DNA from: Paenibacillus elgii NBRC 100335
GTDB taxonomy: Bacteria; Bacillota; Bacilli; Paenibacillales; NBRC-103111
Assembly (NCBI RefSeq): GCF_004000865.1
Contig: NZ_BIMB01000032.1
Span: 1 to 64,000 of the forward strand
DNA length: 64,000 bases
Direction of reading: 5' to 3'
Below are positions 1 to 9,200 of the stretch, piece after piece (the first letter of the stretch is position 1; every line of letters begins with the position of its first letter). Made by a program: the position numbers and the translations under genes. The notes beneath the pieces were generated by a model that saw only the letters and a program-made list of their open reading frames with translations, did not search any database and was not told the origin of the DNA.

Positions 1-343
1 TTGAAACTTACCCTTATGAACAGATTGGATGCCGAGGAACGAGAACTGATGCAGCAAATTCAAACGTATGAAGCTTGCACGATGGCCGTCTTAAACATGG
101 CAAGCGATCAAATAAGGCCATTACATAAATTTGCAGTTCCGTCAGATAGCCGTAACACGCAACAAGAAAGAGCCGCGTAATCCTTACTTTCATGCTTACT
201 ATGAGCAAAAGCTGACAGCAGGAAAGACAAAGCAGCAAGCCATTGTGTGCATTATGCGTAAATTGGTCAACGTGGTCCATTACCTGATGCGAACGAAAGC
301 AGCATACAGAATTCCGGAAGTATCCATAAAGCAAGCAGGATGA
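1..343 (+). pseudogene. IS110-type transposase remnant, frameshifted and internally deleted
   Basis: Two pieces in different frames resemble an IS110-family transposase. Frame 1 (1-180) reads as the helical linker that follows the DEDD catalytic domain, with ELMQQIQTYEA-like text. Frame 2 (about 119-343) reads as the C-terminal tail, with NPYFHAYYEQKLTAGKT followed by a basic MRKLVNVVHYLMRTK helix, as is usual at the end of these enzymes. The part that normally sits between them, with the GxGxxTA helix-hairpin motif, is missing, so a deletion has joined two out-of-frame pieces. The catalytic domain lies outside the window or is lost. The element marks the edge of the AT-rich decayed island. 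The family call rests on motif memory and could be another transposase class. Confidence 0.55.
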
Positions 344-356
344 TATAATGATAGAT

Positions 357-390
357 GGGCGGCAATTGGAAAACAGTTGTTGCCCTTTTA
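357..390 (+). terminator. Hairpin with T-run after the transposase remnant
   Basis: Arms GGGCGGCAATTG (357-368) and CAGTTGTTGCCC (374-385) pair imperfectly around a GAAAA loop, followed by a T-rich run. It sits 13 bases after the transposase stop and before the Rhs remnant, so it is either a terminator or part of the old element end. Confidence 0.4.
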
Positions 391-401
391 ATTAGATGGG
401 C

Positions 402-1078
402 CGCTTTATCAACTAGGATACGTATGAAGGGGATATTTCCAATCCGCTCAGTTTGAATCTTTATACGTATGCACATAACAATCCGTTAATTTATACTACC
501 CAACTGGTCATAAAATTTGGCTAATTCATGGCACATTTAGTAAGCCGGAAACTTGGACACCGGAATTTAGAGAGTATATTGGTGGCTTCTATTATGAAGA
601 GGTTGATACACACCGTTGGTCGGGTGACAATACTGACTCAGCTAGAAAAGAAGGCGCTAAAACATTAGCTACTGAAATTCTAAAATGGAGAGAAGAAAAT
701 CCTGATGAACCCATTAGATTGGTGGGGCATAGCCATGGAGGAAATGTTGCAATTATGGTAGCGAATCTTTTGGGTGAAAAGGACATAAAAGTTGAAACTC
801 TTGTCACAATTGCAACACCAGTTAGAGGATATCAGCTTAAACAAGAAGTAGGGCAGCATCTTCATGTTTATAATGAACGTGATGGAGTTCAAGTTAATGG
901 AGGTAGTATATGGTTACTAGGAAAGGCACATCGCACATTTGATGGAGCAGCCAATGTAAAAGTTGAGGTTGATAAAAAATATAATGGGATTGAGTCCCAT
1001 TCAGTAATGCACTCTAATATAGATGTTTGGAAACAGTATATTCAGAAACTACTAGCAGATTTTTATGTAAAACCATAA
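402..1078 (+). pseudogene. C-terminal end of an Rhs-type toxin with alpha/beta-hydrolase (lipase-like) tip, frameshifted
   Basis: Frame 3 from 402 gives the typical end of an Rhs repeat core (RFIN, stop, DTYEGDISNPLSLNLYTYAHNNPLIYT). An in-frame TAG lies at 414-416. The expected DPTGH junction that ends the core is one base short between 497 and 498: restoring one G makes ACT-GAC-CCA-ACT. Downstream, frame 2 is open to 1078 and begins PTGHKIWLIHGTF, then shows a nucleophile elbow GHSHGG near 727-744, the signature of an alpha/beta hydrolase or lipase. Rhs proteins carry variable C-terminal toxins after exactly this junction, so the tip is a likely phospholipase or esterase effector. The N-terminal thousand or more residues are absent. 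Stop, frameshift and missing body make it non-functional as an Rhs toxin. A free hydrolase from an internal ATG (719) would lack the first strands. Confidence 0.75.
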
Positions 1079-1097
1079 TTAATTCGTTAATTCGTTG

Positions 1098-1132
1098 GTA
1101 TATACGGATTGTGATTAGCAGTCCGTATATAC
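1098..1132. repeat. Perfect 11-bp inverted repeat between toxin tip and membrane gene
   Basis: GTATATACGGA (1098-1108) and TCCGTATATAC (1122-1132) pair perfectly around a 13-base loop. No T-run follows, so it is a weak terminator candidate or an operator. It lies 19 bases after the hydrolase stop. Confidence 0.5.
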
Positions 1133-1174
1133 AATTACGAGTCATACATCATAAATAATTTTAAAGGGTAGTGA

Positions 1175-1807
1175 GTGCTATTGCTACAATTAATAAGAGT
1201 TATATGGGCATTAGTTATTTTGGTTAATTTATCTGCTGTTATGTGGTTTATACTTGGAACGACAGCAAATTTTCAACGGGGAATAGATTTAGTGTCAACA
1301 GTCGTTTTGGTTTACTTTGGAATCCCATCAATATTACTAATTATTTTATCGATTATTTTATTGTTCAAAAGGTGGCCTTCTTCATCATCGTGGAGCATAA
1401 TAGGTGTTTTTATAATAATTATATGTATGTTATCATTAAGTTCTATATTATTTAAGAATGTAAATACGAGTGGTTGGTTAACTGAGAATATAACAACGGA
1501 TACACTTCAAACAACAGCAGATGGTCAGTATGAATATCAACTTGAACTAATTAATTTGTTCCAAAAAAACAGCTACGCTCGGCTCTACTTAAAGAACGTT
1601 TCTACCGGTGAAGAAATACGTATTCCTTTGGAAATACCCGTAACTAATATTAGGGGGCTTTCTGAGGGAAAGGTAAATTACTGGATTGCGTTGGAAGCGA
1701 CTTCTAAGAGAGATGTTTTTATCTTATATACGACATCAAAATTCCCTTTGCCGAATGAAAAATATGAAATCGATGTAAAAATAGGAAAAGCAATGAAGGT
1801 ACAGTGA
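1175..1807 (+). CDS. Small membrane protein, candidate immunity partner of the Rhs lipase tip
   Basis: A 210-residue protein starting at GTG. Three hydrophobic segments fill the first half (about residues 8-28, 38-64 and 72-93). A polar domain of about 115 residues follows (YEYQLELINLFQKNSYA...), predicted to be exposed on one side of the membrane. I do not recognise the family. It lies directly behind the toxin tip, is intact while its neighbour is broken, and is AT-rich like it. In polymorphic toxin loci the gene just after a toxin tip is normally its immunity gene, and membrane proteins serve this role against membrane-acting toxins. The immunity role is therefore inference from position only. 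A terminator hairpin follows at 1853. Confidence 0.6.
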   Translation: MLLLQLIRVIWALVILVNLSAVMWFILGTTANFQRGIDLVSTVVLVYFGIPSILLIILSIILLFKRWPSSSSWSIIGVFIIIICMLSLSSILFKNVNTSGWLTENITTDTLQTTADGQYEYQLELINLFQKNSYARLYLKNVSTGEEIRIPLEIPVTNIRGLSEGKVNYWIALEATSKRDVFILYTTSKFPLPNEKYEIDVKIGKAMKVQ

Positions 1808-1852
1808 AATGCTATCCATGCGTCAGTTTAATGTAACTTGAAGTAAATATTT

Positions 1853-1893
1853 TACCACAATGCGACTAACCCACGCGTATTGTGGTTTCTTTT
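1853..1893 (+). terminator. Rho-independent terminator
   Basis: Arms ACCACAAT and ATTGTGGT, extended by a GCG/CGC pairing, are followed by TTCTTTTT. It lies 46 bases after the stop of the membrane gene. Confidence 0.7.
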
Positions 1894-2040
1894 TGCCCGG
1901 ACAATACAAAAAACACTCAATATGTTTACGCGGCGGAGGAAACTCTGGCTTGAGTGGATATTGCCTTGTATACAAATAAAAACGTGGGGTGAATAGGCAA
2001 GCAATGAAGAAAGCTAGACGAGGCAAGATTGGGAGTAAGC

Positions 2041-2452
2041 ATGTCGGGGAAGATTAATGAGTTAGTAGAAGGGAAGAAACGCCCGTTATTAGACAAGATG
2101 ATCGACGAAGGAAAATCAGCAGCCAAATGTGTGGAATGGTGTAAGGAAAATCGTCTTCCGTTGTCCATACCGACGATGTACGCTTACATCAAGTGGCGCA
2201 ATGAGGCTATTGTGAACGGGCTGACCATAGAGCTTCTACAGCCCAACTAGGAGTTCATGGAGAAGAAAGCAGAGGGCATGAAGAAGGCCGGGAGAATGCA
2301 AATGGTACAGGCTTCAAGACGCCCATCAGAATCGTAATGAGGAGCGTGCTGAAGCTAAAGCGAAACTTGCTCGGCCTCTGGCAGAGCAGGAGAGCGCAAA
2401 TCGCATCCGGCATGATCTTCAGTACGAACGTATGTACCATGCAGCTGCGTAA
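2041..2452 (+). pseudogene. Broken phage-like small ORF of about 135 codons
   Basis: The start at 2041 is preceded by GGGAG at 2031-2035. Frame 1 reads MSGKINELVEGKKRPLLDKM and on to a TAG at 2248-2250. The same frame continues after the stop with EFMEKKAEGMKKAGRMQMVQ. A shift near 2305-2310 then leads into LQDAHQNRNEERAEAKAKLA and ends HDLQYERMYHAAA with a stop at 2450-2452. The three pieces form one charged, helical protein broken by a stop and a frameshift. The sequence resembles small phage or recombination-region proteins, but I cannot name a family. The 73-codon N-terminal piece could still be translated. Confidence 0.5.
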
Positions 2453-2833
2453 TTCTCTCGATTCTATATGTCCAATCTATTGACAGTAGTCCAGTAACAA
2501 GTTAAAGCTTTAATAAAAATGGAGAATTACCACAAATATAATATGGCATAGAGAATTTACAAGAGAACAAGCGCATGAGGGGCAATTATCGCGCTATACA
2601 TTAAACTCTCAAAGTTTTCGTTAAATCTTTTAAATCCAAATTATGGGGTTTTTGAGTCTAGGATTTTAACCTAACTGCTAAGCACGGACTCCACATGTGT
2701 TGGAAGCGACGAAAGAGAAATACTTACTAAACCCCCTATATACAGACATCATCTGCTAAAGGTATAATTTAGCAGGAAAATTTTCATGAGCCTATAGAAC
2801 TAACTACAGTTTGATGTTTTGGGGGATAATTTT
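2453..2833. other. 381-base AT-rich gap without a recognisable gene
   Basis: No open frame, RNA gene or repeat family is recognisable. A TTGACA near 2484 has no good -10 partner. The only feature I support is the promoter-like pair listed at 2739-2768. Confidence 0.5.
2739..2768 (+). promoter_or_regulatory. Possible sigma-A promoter for the GBS-Bsp-repeat gene
   Basis: A perfect -10 TATAAT at 2763-2768 is preceded at 18 bases by TATACA (2739-2744). It is 65 bases upstream of the likely start at 2834. Confidence 0.4.
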
Positions 2834-3590
2834 ATGTACATTTCCGATCACAGCAAAAAATCGTTTTACATGATTTGTTTAAGCTTAGCAATAATCTTGA
2901 TTTTCCTTCCTAATAGTGAGTCTAATGCTTCTACTAATGCTACGGAATATAACTACGATAACTCGGGGAGATTGGTATATACCGACACGAATAATGGAAT
3001 GGCCATTATCAATCGCTATGATAATGCAGGCAATCTTATTATTAAAAAAGTAGTAAAAATCCCAAGTGTCGAAGCGCCAGCGGAAGTGAGTCTGTCCAAC
3101 GCTTCGTATGACGTGTACGCGTACGGGATAGCAAAAGGCGCAACCTCTGTAAGCTTCCCAACATGGACAGAGGCCAACGGAGGCGATGATCTGGAGAATA
3201 GGCAAACATAACTATGAAACAGGCCTTTACTATAACGACGTATGGGTGGATGGCAAGTTTTTTGGCGGGGCGAAGACGATCGTCAAAGAAACTACGTCCT
3301 TACGGGCCCCGGAAAAAGTAGGGTTCAAAGCCGGTTTTTATGAGGTGGTCCTCGAAGGGGTCAGCGATCAAGTGCAGCGAGTAACGTTCCCGACGTGGAC
3401 GGAAGCAAATGGACAAGACGATATCAAGCATGTGGAGGGCCAAAAGCAGGCAGACGGAACTTGGAAAGCGACAATTCCTTTCAGCGAACATAACTACGAG
3501 ACAGGAACCTATACCACGCATGCCTATTGTTACGATCAGTACGGCAATAGTATAGGAATCTGGGGTGCGAGTATTCAGGTTTTACCTTAA
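2834..3590 (+). pseudogene. Secreted YD-motif plus GBS-Bsp-like repeat protein, frameshifted
   Basis: The ATG at 2834 follows a GGGGG stretch. A hydrophobic signal segment (about residues 12-27) is followed by one YD/Rhs-type unit (YNYDNSGRLVYTDTNNG ... YDNAGNL). Two GBS-Bsp-like repeats come next, each with the hallmark SFPTWTEANG or TFPTWTEANG and a later HNYETG. The first repeat is broken: after GGDDLEN the frame ends at 3211, and the text resumes in another frame from about 3186 with IGKHNYETG. The 20 or so residues normally between these motifs are gone, so a deletion caused the shift. The second repeat is complete to 3590. GBS-Bsp-like repeats are known from streptococcal surface proteins and Firmicute cell-wall enzymes; their ligand is unsettled. 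The YD unit links this gene to the lectin gene that follows. Confidence 0.7.
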
Positions 3591-3695
3591 ATCTTCCTTT
3601 AATATTTCTGCGCTGGCTAGTTCACGAAAGTTATGTTTCTATCGAGTTAAAGTTGAAATAATATTCAAAACAACGGTAAACATTAAAACATTAAA

Positions 3696-3729
3696 TAGCT
3701 CCCTGTCTCTAAACACGCAGCAGGAGCTA
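3696..3729. terminator. Weak hairpin between convergent genes
   Basis: TAGCTCC (3696-3702) pairs with GGAGCTA (3723-3729) in the gap between the convergent GBS-Bsp-like and lectin genes. No strong T-run is present. Confidence 0.35.
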
Positions 3730-3775
3730 CATAATGTTTTCATGATCCTTTAATTAATTTTTCGTATCGAAAATC

Positions 3776-4822
3776 TTAATTTATTTTCACCAATTTCCAC
3801 TTTTGTGCGGTGGTTCCGTTATCACCCCATATTTGTACTAGTGTTCCATCGGCAGTACCGCCCTGCGAAACATCGAGTGCTTTACTGCTATTGGCATTAA
3901 TGAACTTATAGGAACCATCGCCATTATCAATCAGACGCCATTGTTGCGATCCTGTACCATTATCACCCCATATTTGTACTGGTGTTCCGTCCGTAGTACC
4001 GCCTTGCGAAACATCAAGCGCTTTACCGCTGTTTACATTAATGAGTTTATATAAATCGCTTCCAATGTCATAAATGCGCCATCTTTGAGCATATGTACCA
4101 TTATCATTCCATAATTGAATGCGCGTTCCATCAATAATGCTACCCCATGTAACATCAAGCGCTTTTCCACTACCAAGGTTAATTATTTTATATTCTGAAC
4201 CATTGGGTATAGATTTAATCAGTTTCCACTTTTGTGCGGTGGTTCCGTTATCGCCCCATATTTGTACTGGTGTTCCATCGGCAGTACCACCCGACGAAAC
4301 ATCAAGTGCTTTACCGCTGTTTGCATTAATCAATTTATGGGAACCATCGCCAATGTCAATCAGACGCCATTGCTGCGATCCTGTACCATTATCACCCCAT
4401 ATTTGTACTGGCGTTCCATCCGCGGTACCGCCTTGCGAAACATCAAGCGCTTTACCGCTGTTTACATTAATGAGTTTATATGAATTATTTGCTGCATTAC
4501 AAATCAACCATCTCTGAGCATTAGTTCCATTTTCATTCCATATTTGCACACGAGTTCCCTGAATAGTCTCGCCCGATGATACATCGAGGGCTTTGTTGCT
4601 ACCAACATTTATGAGCTTATATTCTGAAGGTAAACAAATTAAATTAGTCTTACTTTCCAAATTCCCATTTCGATCAAATTGATAATTTATAAATTTCCCG
4701 TTGGAAAAGTCAGCTAATACTAGTTTTCCAGAGCCAGAATATACGTATTGAATTGCAGATGCTGTTTGAGTATGAACAAATAGCAAAACGCACAGAAATA
4801 TAACTATTGTGATTTTTTTCAT
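3776..4822 (-). CDS. Secreted double beta-trefoil ricin-type lectin with a YD-motif leader
   Basis: A 348-residue protein. Residues 1-23 form a signal peptide ending TQTASA. Residues 25-58 are a single YD-like unit (YVYSGSGKLVLADFSNG, then FDRNGNL). Six ricin-B subdomains start near residues 68, 115, 162, 211, 258 and 305. Each has a KALDV core, an IW.(D/E)NGT turn and a closing Q.W motif (QRW, QQW, QKW, QRW, QQW, QKW). Three subdomains make one beta-trefoil, so this is two complete trefoils with no catalytic domain. Such domains bind galactose-, xylose- or GalNAc-type glycans. Subdomains 2-3 and 5-6 are almost the same, showing a 143-codon internal duplication. It is transcribed convergently with the GBS-Bsp-like gene and divergently from the response regulator. 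It is the only clearly intact secreted protein in the AT-rich island. Confidence 0.9.
   Translation of the reverse strand: MKKITIVIFLCVLLFVHTQTASAIQYVYSGSGKLVLADFSNGKFINYQFDRNGNLESKTNLICLPSEYKLINVGSNKALDVSSGETIQGTRVQIWNENGTNAQRWLICNAANNSYKLINVNSGKALDVSQGGTADGTPVQIWGDNGTGSQQWRLIDIGDGSHKLINANSGKALDVSSGGTADGTPVQIWGDNGTTAQKWKLIKSIPNGSEYKIINLGSGKALDVTWGSIIDGTRIQLWNDNGTYAQRWRIYDIGSDLYKLINVNSGKALDVSQGGTTDGTPVQIWGDNGTGSQQWRLIDNGDGSYKFINANSSKALDVSQGGTADGTLVQIWGDNGTTAQKWKLVKIN
3779..4621 (-). repeat. Tandem 429-nt duplication inside the lectin gene
   Basis: Codons 68-210 and 211-348 are two copies of one 143-codon unit, each a whole beta-trefoil. Stretches such as the KALDVSQGG region followed by the GDNGTGSQQW region match nearly base for base between the copies, so the duplication is recent or kept alike by gene conversion. 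Confidence 0.8.
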
Positions 4823-5080
4823 GAGACGTACCCCTTATTTATATTTGGTATAGCACATTCACTAGTTTAAACTAGATAGAACTTGTCTTCCATATTTTTC
4901 TGAATTCCTGTGATTTGTTTTCCACTAGACTTATATATTCGATTCCACAATCCCCATTCTAAAGATTTTACAAAGATGCTCACTTCCTGCAACCATTCAT
5001 CCGAAGATACGTTAAAGACCACAAGCGGACTCCAAATCTAACGGATCCTGAATGCGAGGAGGATGGGGAGGACAACAGCG

Positions 5081-6085
5081 ATGCTTCATGTACTAATTGT
5101 GGAGCCTTATACGGGTAAACGCGCGAGAATCAAAAAAATGGTGCAGGAGATGGGGCATATCGTCGTCGGAGAGGCCCGTGACCGGGAAGAAGCTCTAGGA
5201 TTGATGGAGCAAGGATGGCCGACGCTTCTCCTGACCGATCTTATGCTCCCCCGGCTTGAGGGACTTGCCTTGGTAAGTCAAGTGTACGAACAGCGTATTC
5301 CCGTGGTAACGATTGTGCTGAGCGACTGCACGCGTTTTGACTACGTACGGCAGTCTATGCAAGCAGGCGCCATCGATTATTTGCTTAAGCCGGTGAAGGC
5401 CGAAGAGCTTAGGCGTGCGCTGCAGCGGGCGGAAGAGCGGGTGGGGTATTTCCATACCGCACATCGCGAGTTCGTTCAGGCGCAGCAATTTTTCGAGAGG
5501 CTGGACCTTCTCCAGCCGGGCGCGGTCATTCAGAGGCATGCCGAGATGATCCAAAGCATGCAAAGCTTCGAGGAGGGCCAGCAGGGGGAGCGGCTGGGCC
5601 TGTTTCGCATGCTTTATGCCAAATGGCACTGCGTTCTCAGGAAACGCGGGCTCAATTTCGACGAGCCTTTTTTATGGGAGGGCGAAGAAGAGGCTATCGC
5701 TTATTTTCAGAGGCTGTGCGAATTCTGGATCGCCCAGTCCGCCTCGCCGGCCGATAGCAGCGTGAAGCTGAATGTGAAGCGGGCCTGCGACTATATCCGG
5801 GAGAACTACCGGAGCGATCATACGCTGGTTGAGGTCAGCGAGCGCTTCGGGATGAGCGTCTCTTATTTCAGCGTGCAGATCAAGAAGTATACGGGTTATT
5901 CGTTCGTCAATTATTTGAACCGCATCCGGATCGAGAAGGCGAAGGAGCTGCTGCTGCAGCCGAACCTGAAGATTTACGAGGTGGCCGGCGAAGTGGGATA
6001 CGACACGTTGCAGTATTTCAATAAAGTATTCAAGCAAGCCGTACATATGACGCCGGGAGAATACCGGAGAAGATTTGGGATTTGA
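5081..6085 (+). CDS. Orphan AraC-type response regulator with altered acidic pocket
   Basis: A 334-residue protein: an N-terminal receiver domain (about 1-120), a short middle region, and a C-terminal AraC double helix-turn-helix (about 235-334, ending TPGEYRRRF). The phosphoacceptor is D53 in LLLTDLMLP, and the switch lysine is in YLLKPVK. The acidic pair that binds Mg2+ is reduced: the usual VEDE or VDDE reads VEPY. I chose ATG 5081 because GGGGAGG lies 9 bases before it and the receiver begins MLHVLIV; ATG 5063 is possible. There is no sensor kinase beside it. It lies upstream of and in the same direction as the giant surface protein gene (139-base gap), which it may control. At 334 residues it is shorter than YesN-type regulators, lacking most of their linker. 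Confidence 0.9.
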   Translation: MLHVLIVEPYTGKRARIKKMVQEMGHIVVGEARDREEALGLMEQGWPTLLLTDLMLPRLEGLALVSQVYEQRIPVVTIVLSDCTRFDYVRQSMQAGAIDYLLKPVKAEELRRALQRAEERVGYFHTAHREFVQAQQFFERLDLLQPGAVIQRHAEMIQSMQSFEEGQQGERLGLFRMLYAKWHCVLRKRGLNFDEPFLWEGEEEAIAYFQRLCEFWIAQSASPADSSVKLNVKRACDYIRENYRSDHTLVEVSERFGMSVSYFSVQIKKYTGYSFVNYLNRIRIEKAKELLLQPNLKIYEVAGEVGYDTLQYFNKVFKQAVHMTPGEYRRRFGI

Positions 6086-6224
6086 GAGGACTTTTAAAGA
6101 TTTCGTTAAGAAGAAAATCGGCTCAGAAACAATAAGATCGATTCATTACTTTTCCAGCCTTGCATATTATACTAGGACAGGTCGTTCAGGCGACCGGAAT
6201 CCAGCGAGGAGGAAAAGAAACGAG

Positions 6225-9200
6225 ATGAAACGAAAGACACGCAGTATGGCTTTGTTGCTCAACCTTTTTATCATGTTCTCTTTGGTTTCTCCTTTGGGAC
6301 AAGCTTTGGCGGCGGACAGTCTCCAGGCAGCATTCGGACAAGTTCTGGATTCTCGCCAAATGGAGCTCGGTCCGGGTGCGAAGTACACCTGGCAGGATAT
6401 GAAGCTGCCGCAGGGCTTGGAGAAAATTCATTCTGTCGAATTTGATCCGAAAAATAAAGCGCTCGACCTGCAGCCGGGCAAAACGAACGGCAAAGTATAC
6501 GGGATGCAGGGCGTAACCAAAATGGCCGACGATGCCGACGCCCCCGGCAACCGGGTCATTGCGGCCATCAACGGCGACTTTTACGATATGGCGACCGGCG
6601 TTCCGCTCGGTTTGTTCATGGGGGACGGCGAGATTCTGACCAGTCCGCCGGAGAAATGGGGCTGGCTTGCCTTCGGTCTGAAGAACGACGGCACGACGAT
6701 TTACGGCTTCAGCCCGGAGCTGACCCGGACGCTCACGATCGGGGGCAAGACGATCCCGATCTCTCACATCAACCGGATGCGGGAAAATACCGAAGCGCTC
6801 ATGCTGTACACCGCTTCCTTCCATACTTCCACGATGACGAACGATCTCGGCGACGAGATTGTGCTCGATGTGCTGGAAGGCGAAGTGAAGAGCGGCAAGA
6901 GCTTGAAGCTCAAAGTGGTCGAGATTCATAAGGATAAAGGAAATACGCCTCTGAAGGCCGGACAAGTCGTTTTGTCCGCATCGGGTAGCCACCGGGCCGA
7001 ACTGGCCGGACTGAAAATCGGCGACGAGGTGACAGCAAGCTTCGAGCTGGAGGACGACTGGAAAGACGTCAAGATGGCGATGGGCGGCGTCTTTATGCTG
7101 GTGAAGGACGGCGTGGCGCAAACTCACGAAGACAAAGCTTTGTACCCTCGGGTCGGAATCGGCACCAAAGCGGATGGTTCGATTATTATGATCGAAATCG
7201 ACGGCAGAGCGCCGGGCTTTAGCGAAGGCGTGTCTTATGACGATCTCGCGAAGATCATGAAGGACATGGGCGCCGTGAACGCGCTTTGTCTGGACGGCGG
7301 CGGCTCTGCGACGTTCGTAGCGAAGCTTCCGGGAGAAACGAAACGGCAAATTCTGAACCGGCCTTCCGACGGCTCGGAGCGCAAGACGGCGAACGGGCTT
7401 CTGCTCGTGAACAAAGCGCCGGAAGGCGCCGCTTCCAAGCTGGTCGTGCAGCCGAACTTGGAGCGGGTACTGGCCGGCTCTTCCGTTACGTTCAAAGCGG
7501 CTGCCGTGGATGCAAACGGTCATCCCGCTTCGTTCGGCGGAACGCCGGAGTGGAGCCTGAACGCTCCTCTCGGAACGATCGATACCACAGGGAAGTTTAC
7601 TGCGGGCAACCAACCAGGGATGATTGACGTGACAGCAACCGCAGGCGGATTAACGGGTAAAGGGCAAGTCGAAGTTGTAAACGAACTGACGGAGCTGAAG
7701 TTCTCCGATGCGGTGAAAACTTTCACATCCGGCGAAAAAGTTACGCTGAGCATCAGCGCTCTCCGCAACGGTCAACTCATTCGCGCGCAAAACAACAAGC
7801 TCGAATGGCGGGTAGAGGGGCCGATCGGCAGCATCGATGCGGACGGCACGTTTACCGCGACAAATGCAACGGAGCAGAGCGGCAAAATTTTCGTGAAATA
7901 CAACAATGTTGAAGCGTCGATGGACGTCAAGGTCGGACTTCCGCCGGTCGTGCTGGAGGATTTCGAGAATGGCACAGGCAAATATTTGGTCGAATCCGGC
8001 GCACGTTACAAGACGATGAAGCTTAGCGAAGAAACGAATGAGGACTTCGTCCGTTTAGGGAATAAAGCGGCGAAGCTGGAGTATGATTTTACGGAAACAA
8101 TCGGGACTTCCGGAGCTTATATCACAGCGAAAGATCTGGAAAGCAATATTCAAATTCCGGGCTATCCGGAGAAAATCGGCTTGTGGGTGTATGGCGACGG
8201 CAAAAAGCACTGGCTACGCGGACAAATCCGTGACGGTAACGGATCGGCCGTCGGCATTGATTACGTAGATCAAACGGTTGGCGTCGATTTTACGGGCTGG
8301 CGGTATTTGGAGGCCGTTGTGCCGAAGGGGCGTCCACTGCCGCTGCGCATGGATCAGCCTGTACGTTACATGGAAACGAAAAACGACAACAAGACGGCAG
8401 GTGTCCTCTACATCGACCAAATCCGGGCGGTTTACGGGCCGACCAATGACGATAAGGACCCACCTGTGCTGAAAGACTTCAAACCTGCGGAAGGCAGCAC
8501 CGTCACGACGAATACGCCGAAAATAGAGGCCATCGGTGAAGACTATGGCTACGATCCGGTGAAACATCCGGGAACGACGCTGATCGACCCGGACAAAATC
8601 CGCTTCTACGTCGACGGTGTCTTGGTGCAGCATACGCTGTATCCTCCGAAAGGACAAATTCACTACACACCGAACGTGCCGTTGGCCGATGGTCTTCACT
8701 CGGCGAAGATCAAGATTAGAGACTTGTCCGGCAACGTGACGGAGAAGGAATGGACATTTACGGTAGATACGGGCTCATCGAAGATCGTCTATGACGCTCC
8801 GACAACTGTTTATGCAGGAAATACGTACACCGTCGATATTAAAGCGCTGAAAGCGGCGGATATTAAGGGCGGAACGATGGAATTCAGCTTCGATCCGGCG
8901 AAGGTTGATAGATTGCACGTGTTGAAAGGCGGCAAGCTGACGGAAAGCCAACTCGTCTCTACGGTAGACGAGGCCACAGGCGCCGTAAAATTGAATTTTA
9001 ATGACATTTATACGGCAGGCTTGACCGATCAAGATCTGCTCGGCCAAATTCAGTACCGGATTAAGCCCGATGCCAAGGATGCAGTCAAGATTGCTTTTAA
9101 AACGGGAGCCATTACGTTTAAAGATAAAGGCGATATAAGCTTCGGCTTCTTCGGCTTGGCGGTGGAAGCGGCCATCAAGCATCATTTGCAGCTAAGCTGG

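Noticed and set aside
3790..4630. Regularly spaced repeats that might suggest a CRISPR array
   Set aside because: The repeats are in-frame ricin-B subdomains of a coding gene, with variable length similarity and no unique spacers.
4862..4875. Perfect palindrome CTAGTTTAAACTAG upstream of the lectin gene
   Set aside because: It could be an operator, but the AT-rich context makes a 14-base palindrome plausible by chance and no regulator or promoter fits clearly.
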